Shown in pieces: positions 44,418-47,570 of a DNA stretch of 47,570 bases. How positions within the stretch are numbered: position 1 is the first letter of the stretch; each line of letters opens with the position of its first letter. Under the pieces are notes generated by a model. It ran no database searches. It was not told the origin of the DNA and was given only the letters and a program-made list of their open reading frames with translations. The stretch comes from Novosphingobium arvoryzae (lineage in GTDB: Bacteria > Pseudomonadota > Alphaproteobacteria > Sphingomonadales > Sphingomonadaceae), in the NCBI RefSeq assembly GCF_014652615.1, contig NZ_BMZD01000013.1, positions 1 through 47,570 of the forward strand. The letters run 5' to 3'. Made by a program: the position numbers and the translations under genes.

Positions 44418-45206
44418 ATGACCGATTACCCCCTGCCTTATACCAGCGATGACCTGACCGGCCGCGTGGCACTCGTCACCGGCGCATCGTCCGGGCTGGG
44501 TGCGCGCTTTGCCCGCGTGCTGGCCGCCAAAGGCGCCAAGGTTGCGCTCTGCGCGCGCCGGATCGACCGGCTTGAGGCGCTGGCCGCCGAAATCAAGGCG
44601 GCCGGGGGCGAGGCGCTGGCCGTGCAGATGGATGCGACCGACGCCGATTCCGTGATCGCCGCCGTGGCAGCGGCGGAGGCCGCTTTCGGCACGGTCGACA
44701 TCCTGATCAACAACGCCGGGATGCCGGACGCCCAGCGCGCCCACAAGATGAGCGTGGAACTGATCGACCAGGTGCTGGGCGTGAACCTGCGCGGCCCGTG
44801 GATCCTGGCCTGCGAAGTGGCGCGGCGGCTGATCGCGGCGAAGCAACCGGGCCGGATCGTCAACATCAGCTCGGTCGCGCACTTCCGCTATGACGGCGGC
44901 GGCGCGGCGCTTTATGCCGTGACCAAGACCGCCATCGCCCGCATGACCGAGGCGCTGGCAGTGGAATGGGCCCACTACAACATCAACGTCAACGCCATCG
45001 CACCGGGGATGTTCGTTTCAGAGATGACCGATGGAATGTTCGCGCGGATGGGCGGAAATCCGGCTGAACACCTGCCGCGCAAGCGCGTGCCCGTGCCGGA
45101 GCAGATGGACTCCACCCTGCTCTACCTCGTCGCACCGGCCAGCGAATGCGTCACCGGGGCGACCATCCGGATCGACGACGGGCAAAGCGCGCGGACCCGG
45201 ATGTGA
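44418..45206 (+). CDS. Short-chain dehydrogenase/reductase
   Basis: A 262-residue classical SDR. The cofactor site is VTGASSGLGARF (about 20-31), NNAG lies near 99-102, and the catalytic set is Ser in VNISSVAHF with Tyr-x3-Lys in LYAVTKTAIAR (about 173-177). It should interconvert an alcohol and a ketone with NAD(P). GGAG precedes the ATG at 44418. Its stop shares a base with the next start (TGATG). It begins the plus-strand operon SDR-MBL-crotonase, probably acting on an alcohol made by a monooxygenase. Confidence 0.93.
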   Translation: MTDYPLPYTSDDLTGRVALVTGASSGLGARFARVLAAKGAKVALCARRIDRLEALAAEIKAAGGEALAVQMDATDADSVIAAVAAAEAAFGTVDILINNAGMPDAQRAHKMSVELIDQVLGVNLRGPWILACEVARRLIAAKQPGRIVNISSVAHFRYDGGGAALYAVTKTAIARMTEALAVEWAHYNINVNAIAPGMFVSEMTDGMFARMGGNPAEHLPRKRVPVPEQMDSTLLYLVAPASECVTGATIRIDDGQSARTRM

Positions 45207-45970
45207 TGGATCAGGGCCTGCGCCTCTACGCCTTCAACTGCGGGTGGTTCCAGTGCCGCCCCGGTTACTTCGTCGAAGGGGACGAAGGCGATTACCTGCG
45301 CGGGCCCGTTCCGGCCTATCTGATCGAGCACCCGCGTGGCCGGGCGCTGTTCGATACCGGCATGGGGGTACGCTATCGCCGCGACCTGGCAGACGCGCTG
45401 CCGGCCGACAAATTCGGGCTGCAGTGGTTCGAGGGGATGGACATTGCCACTCGCCTGCGCGCGATCGCCGTCGATCCGGGCAGCGTGAACTGGATCATCA
45501 ATTCGCACCTCCACATCGACCACTGCGGCGGCAATGCGTTGCTGCCGAACGCCAGCGTCATCATCCAGCGGCGCGAATGGGATGCCGCGCGGGCCAATCC
45601 GGAACCGGAGCTCTATGAAGCGCAGGATTTCGACACCGGCCAACCGATCAAGCTGATCGACGGCGAACATGACCTGTTCGGCGACGGCACGGTCCGGATC
45701 GTGCCGACCTGGGGCCATACCCACGGTCACCAGAGCGTGATCGTCAAGCTGGCGAAAGGGGACGTGCTGCTGGCGGGCGACTGCTGTTATACCGAACGCA
45801 ACCTGGACGTGATGGTGCTGCCGCGCGCCACCGCCGATGTGGAGCAGGGCCTGCTCACGTTCGAACGACTGGCGAAGGCGCGCGCTGGCGGCACCACGAT
45901 CCTTTATGGCCATGATGGCAAGCAATGGGCGCACGTGCATGAAGGCGTGCCCTTCGATTTGGGGAACTGA
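45206..45970 (+). CDS. Metallo-beta-lactamase-fold hydrolase, AHL-lactonase-like
   Basis: A 254-residue MBL-fold enzyme. The metal motif HxHxDH is SHLHIDHCGG (about 100-109), with the following metal-binding parts in GHTHGHQS, AGDCCY and YGHDG. The order and spacing match the N-acyl-homoserine lactonase family (AiiA-like), but such enzymes often open other lactones. Between a Baeyer-Villiger monooxygenase and beta-oxidation genes, a lactone-opening role is attractive. It is coupled to the SDR upstream and lies 1 nt before the crotonase. Confidence 0.88.
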   Translation: MDQGLRLYAFNCGWFQCRPGYFVEGDEGDYLRGPVPAYLIEHPRGRALFDTGMGVRYRRDLADALPADKFGLQWFEGMDIATRLRAIAVDPGSVNWIINSHLHIDHCGGNALLPNASVIIQRREWDAARANPEPELYEAQDFDTGQPIKLIDGEHDLFGDGTVRIVPTWGHTHGHQSVIVKLAKGDVLLAGDCCYTERNLDVMVLPRATADVEQGLLTFERLAKARAGGTTILYGHDGKQWAHVHEGVPFDLGN

Positions 45971-45971
45971 C

Positions 45972-46748
45972 ATGCTGGTAACGATTGAACGCGACGGACC
46001 GGTCGCCGTAGTAACAATGAACCGCCCGGAAGCGATGAATGCGCTGTCCAAGGGACTGCGGGCCGAGCTCGCTGCCGCGATGGTGGAAGTGAACGCCGAC
46101 GACTCGATCCGCGCCGTGGTGCTGACCGGCGCGGGGACGCGCGCGTTCACCGCCGGTCTCGATCTCAAGGAACTGGGGGCCGACACCTCCAACCTCGGCG
46201 CCGCCAATGCCGAGGACGCGCTCGCCAATCCGGTCAAGGCCATCGAGCAATGCAAGAAGCCCGTGATCGGCGCGATCAACGGCGTGGCGATCACCGGCGG
46301 GTTCGAAGTGGCGCTGGCCTGCGATATCCTGATCGCGTCGGAAAACGCCCGCTTTGCCGATACCCATGCCCGCGTCGGGATCATGCCGGGCTGGGGCCTG
46401 TCGCAAAAGCTGTCGCGGATGATTGGCATCAGCCGGGCCAAGGAACTGTCATTCTCGGGCAACTTCCTCGATGCGCAGACAGCGTGTGCCTGGGGGCTGG
46501 TCAACCGCGTGGTCCCTGCCGACGAGTTGCTGGCAGCGGCAAAGAAACTGGCGGGGGAAATCGCCACCGCCGACCCGGGCATGATCCGCGCCTACAAGGC
46601 ACTGATCGACGATGGCTATGCCGCGTCCTTCGGCGACGGGATGGCGCTGGAGCACAGCCGCTCCAGCGCTGCCAATGGCCAGGTCAGCGCCGACGAGGTG
46701 GAGGCGCGCCGCCGCGCAGTGATGGAGCGCGGCCGCGCGCAGGTCTGA
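45972..46748 (+). CDS. Enoyl-CoA hydratase/isomerase (crotonase) family
   Basis: A 258-residue crotonase. Oxyanion motifs are FTAGLDLKELG (about 58-68) and INGVAITGGFEVALACD (about 101-117). The following VGIMPGWGLSQKL has Trp/Gly where many hydratases have the second Glu, so hydratase activity is less certain; it may isomerise or cleave. It acts in the cytosol on an acyl-CoA. It is the third gene of the SDR-MBL-crotonase operon and converges on another crotonase (4 nt). Confidence 0.92.
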   Translation: MLVTIERDGPVAVVTMNRPEAMNALSKGLRAELAAAMVEVNADDSIRAVVLTGAGTRAFTAGLDLKELGADTSNLGAANAEDALANPVKAIEQCKKPVIGAINGVAITGGFEVALACDILIASENARFADTHARVGIMPGWGLSQKLSRMIGISRAKELSFSGNFLDAQTACAWGLVNRVVPADELLAAAKKLAGEIATADPGMIRAYKALIDDGYAASFGDGMALEHSRSSAANGQVSADEVEARRRAVMERGRAQV

Positions 46749-46752
46749 CCCT

Positions 46753-47523
46753 TCAGCCGAACCTGCCGCTGACCCGCTCGGCAAAGTCGGGGCCAACCCC
46801 GGCGGTGTTGAACACTTCATAGGCCAGCCCGGCATCCAGCGGCAGGTCGGCCTGCGCCCGGTAGAGCGCCTTATAGGCCAGCACGGAATGGCGGCTTTGT
46901 GCAGCGATGGCCTCGGCCATGCGCAGCGTCAGCGCCGCCAGCTCGGCATCGGGCACGCACTGATTGGCCAGCCCGATCCGCGCCGCCTCTGCGCCGCTCA
47001 CCGGCAACCCGGTGAAGCTCATCTCACGGGCCTTCCACTGTCCGACGCGGCGCGGAAGGCGTTGGCTCATCCCCCAGATCGGGACCAATGCGAACTGGCC
47101 GTGCGTATCGGCAAAGCTTGCGCTTTCCCCGGCCAGAATGATGTCTCCGGCCAGCGCCAGTTCCAACCCGCCGGTAAAGCATCCACCCTGCACCGCGACG
47201 ATCACCGGATGCGGCAGATTGGCCAACCGCGTGACAATGCCGGCCTGATAGTTCGCGCGCGGAGCCTCCGCTCCTCGCTCCTTCAGGTCGTTGCCCGCAC
47301 AGAACACTGACCCTGCGGCGCGCAGCACAACCACACCGATCTCCTCGCCCGCAGCCTCGATTGCGTTAAGGTGCGTATCGAGTTCACCCCACAGGGCGAG
47401 ATTCAGCGCGTTGCGCTTGTCCGGTCGGTTCAGCGTCAGCAGCGCAATGGCACCGCGCCGCTCCAGCAGGACCAGTTGGACGCCTCGAAAAACTCTGGCG
47501 TTTGAAGGTCGGATTTGATTCAC
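46753..47523 (-). CDS. Enoyl-CoA hydratase/isomerase, 5' end replaced by IS sequence
   Basis: From about base 47476 downward the frame encodes a crotonase: LLERRGAIALLTLNRPDKRN, FCAGNDLKERG and VQGGCFTGGLELALAGD for the oxyanion hole, and FALVPIWGMSQRLP where Glu is often found. The native start codon is gone: the IS5-type end joins just before LVLLERRG, probably removing only the first few residues. A GTG inside the IS (47523) gives 16 or so foreign residues fused in frame, so a 256-residue protein could still be made from a start in the IS. Whether it is expressed is unknown. It ends 4 nt from the convergent crotonase. Confidence 0.8.
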   Translation of the reverse strand: MNQIRPSNARVFRGVQLVLLERRGAIALLTLNRPDKRNALNLALWGELDTHLNAIEAAGEEIGVVVLRAAGSVFCAGNDLKERGAEAPRANYQAGIVTRLANLPHPVIVAVQGGCFTGGLELALAGDIILAGESASFADTHGQFALVPIWGMSQRLPRRVGQWKAREMSFTGLPVSGAEAARIGLANQCVPDAELAALTLRMAEAIAAQSRHSVLAYKALYRAQADLPLDAGLAYEVFNTAGVGPDFAERVSGRFG

Positions 47524-47570
47524 TTCGCCGACGAGGCGTCGGAGGCGGTGATGGCAGGGCAGCCGGGTTT
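47477..47570 (+). mobile_element. IS5-type insertion sequence, 5' end only (runs off window)
   Basis: This is the reverse complement of 3-96. Reading left to right it goes from the element's outer end to the transposase start: an ATG at 47551 preceded by GGAGG reads MAGQPGF to the edge. Just before that, CCGACG-AGG-CGTCGG forms a small hairpin upstream of the ribosome site, which could limit transposase translation. The element interrupts the crotonase gene at 46753-47476. Confidence 0.6.

Overview
The window is about 47.5 kb of GC-rich DNA with dense, short-spaced, often 4-nt-overlapping genes. Gene content points to an alphaproteobacterium of the order Sphingomonadales (Novosphingobium, Sphingopyxis or Erythrobacteraceae-like): crtY-crtI-crtB carotenoid genes, a MucR-family remnant, DUF885, DUF2059 and DUF1674 proteins, a MipA/OmpV porin-like protein and many flavin monooxygenase, P450 and crotonase genes. 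The genus cannot be fixed from the sequence alone. The window is a piece bounded on both sides by the same outward-running insertion-sequence end: bases 3-96 are the exact reverse complement of 47477-47570. This looks like two inverted copies of one IS5-type element at which an assembly stopped.

Layout. (a) 1-2126: an AT-richer, decayed islet on the 3' side of a tRNA-Lys gene. It holds an IS5-type end, an IS256-family transposase cut by it, a small zinc-ribbon membrane protein and a frameshifted mucR remnant. (b) 2127-12987: core genes. These are tRNA-Lys, folK, aguB, a secreted methyltransferase-like protein, msrA, rsmB, a DUF1674/SdhAF4-type gene, several secreted or membrane proteins of unknown function, thiC under a TPP riboswitch, and an SRAP-family protein that lacks the catalytic Cys2. 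(c) 13086-16642: a three-gene oxidative operon (class B flavin monooxygenase, cytochrome P450, crotonase) whose candidate promoter carries an 18-bp palindrome. (d) 16639-27146: cell-wall, peptidase, acetyltransferase, transporter and isoprenoid genes, including two L,D-transpeptidases, a DUF885 peptidase, MipA, EamA, ispG and an isoaspartyl peptidase. (e) 27175-33399: a tightly coupled six-gene operon DUF4129-DUF4350-MoxR-DUF58-SpoIIM-RDD. (f) 33457-38626: pheA and crtB, a LOG-type gene, crtI and crtY, all on the minus strand. (g) 38709-47523: a DUF2059 protein, then a second catabolic block with a Baeyer-Villiger-type monooxygenase, PaaI thioesterase, two SDRs, a DsbA-fold isomerase-like protein, an acyl-CoA dehydrogenase, a metallo-beta-lactamase-fold hydrolase/lactonase and two crotonases.

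The most interesting signal is the pairing of blocks (c) and (g). Although about 23 kb of unrelated genes lie between them, the FMO-P450-crotonase promoter and the divergent acyl-CoA dehydrogenase/SDR promoter carry closely similar palindromes (TTTAATCGATCGCTTAAA and TTTAATCGCGCGATTGAA, 14 of 18 identical). The Baeyer-Villiger monooxygenase upstream region carries a matching half-site. I infer one regulon for oxidising a cyclic or terpenoid-like substrate: hydroxylation, ketone formation, ring-oxygen insertion, lactone opening, then CoA-linked beta-oxidation. The regulator, CoA ligase and thiolase are not in the window. The substrate is unknown.
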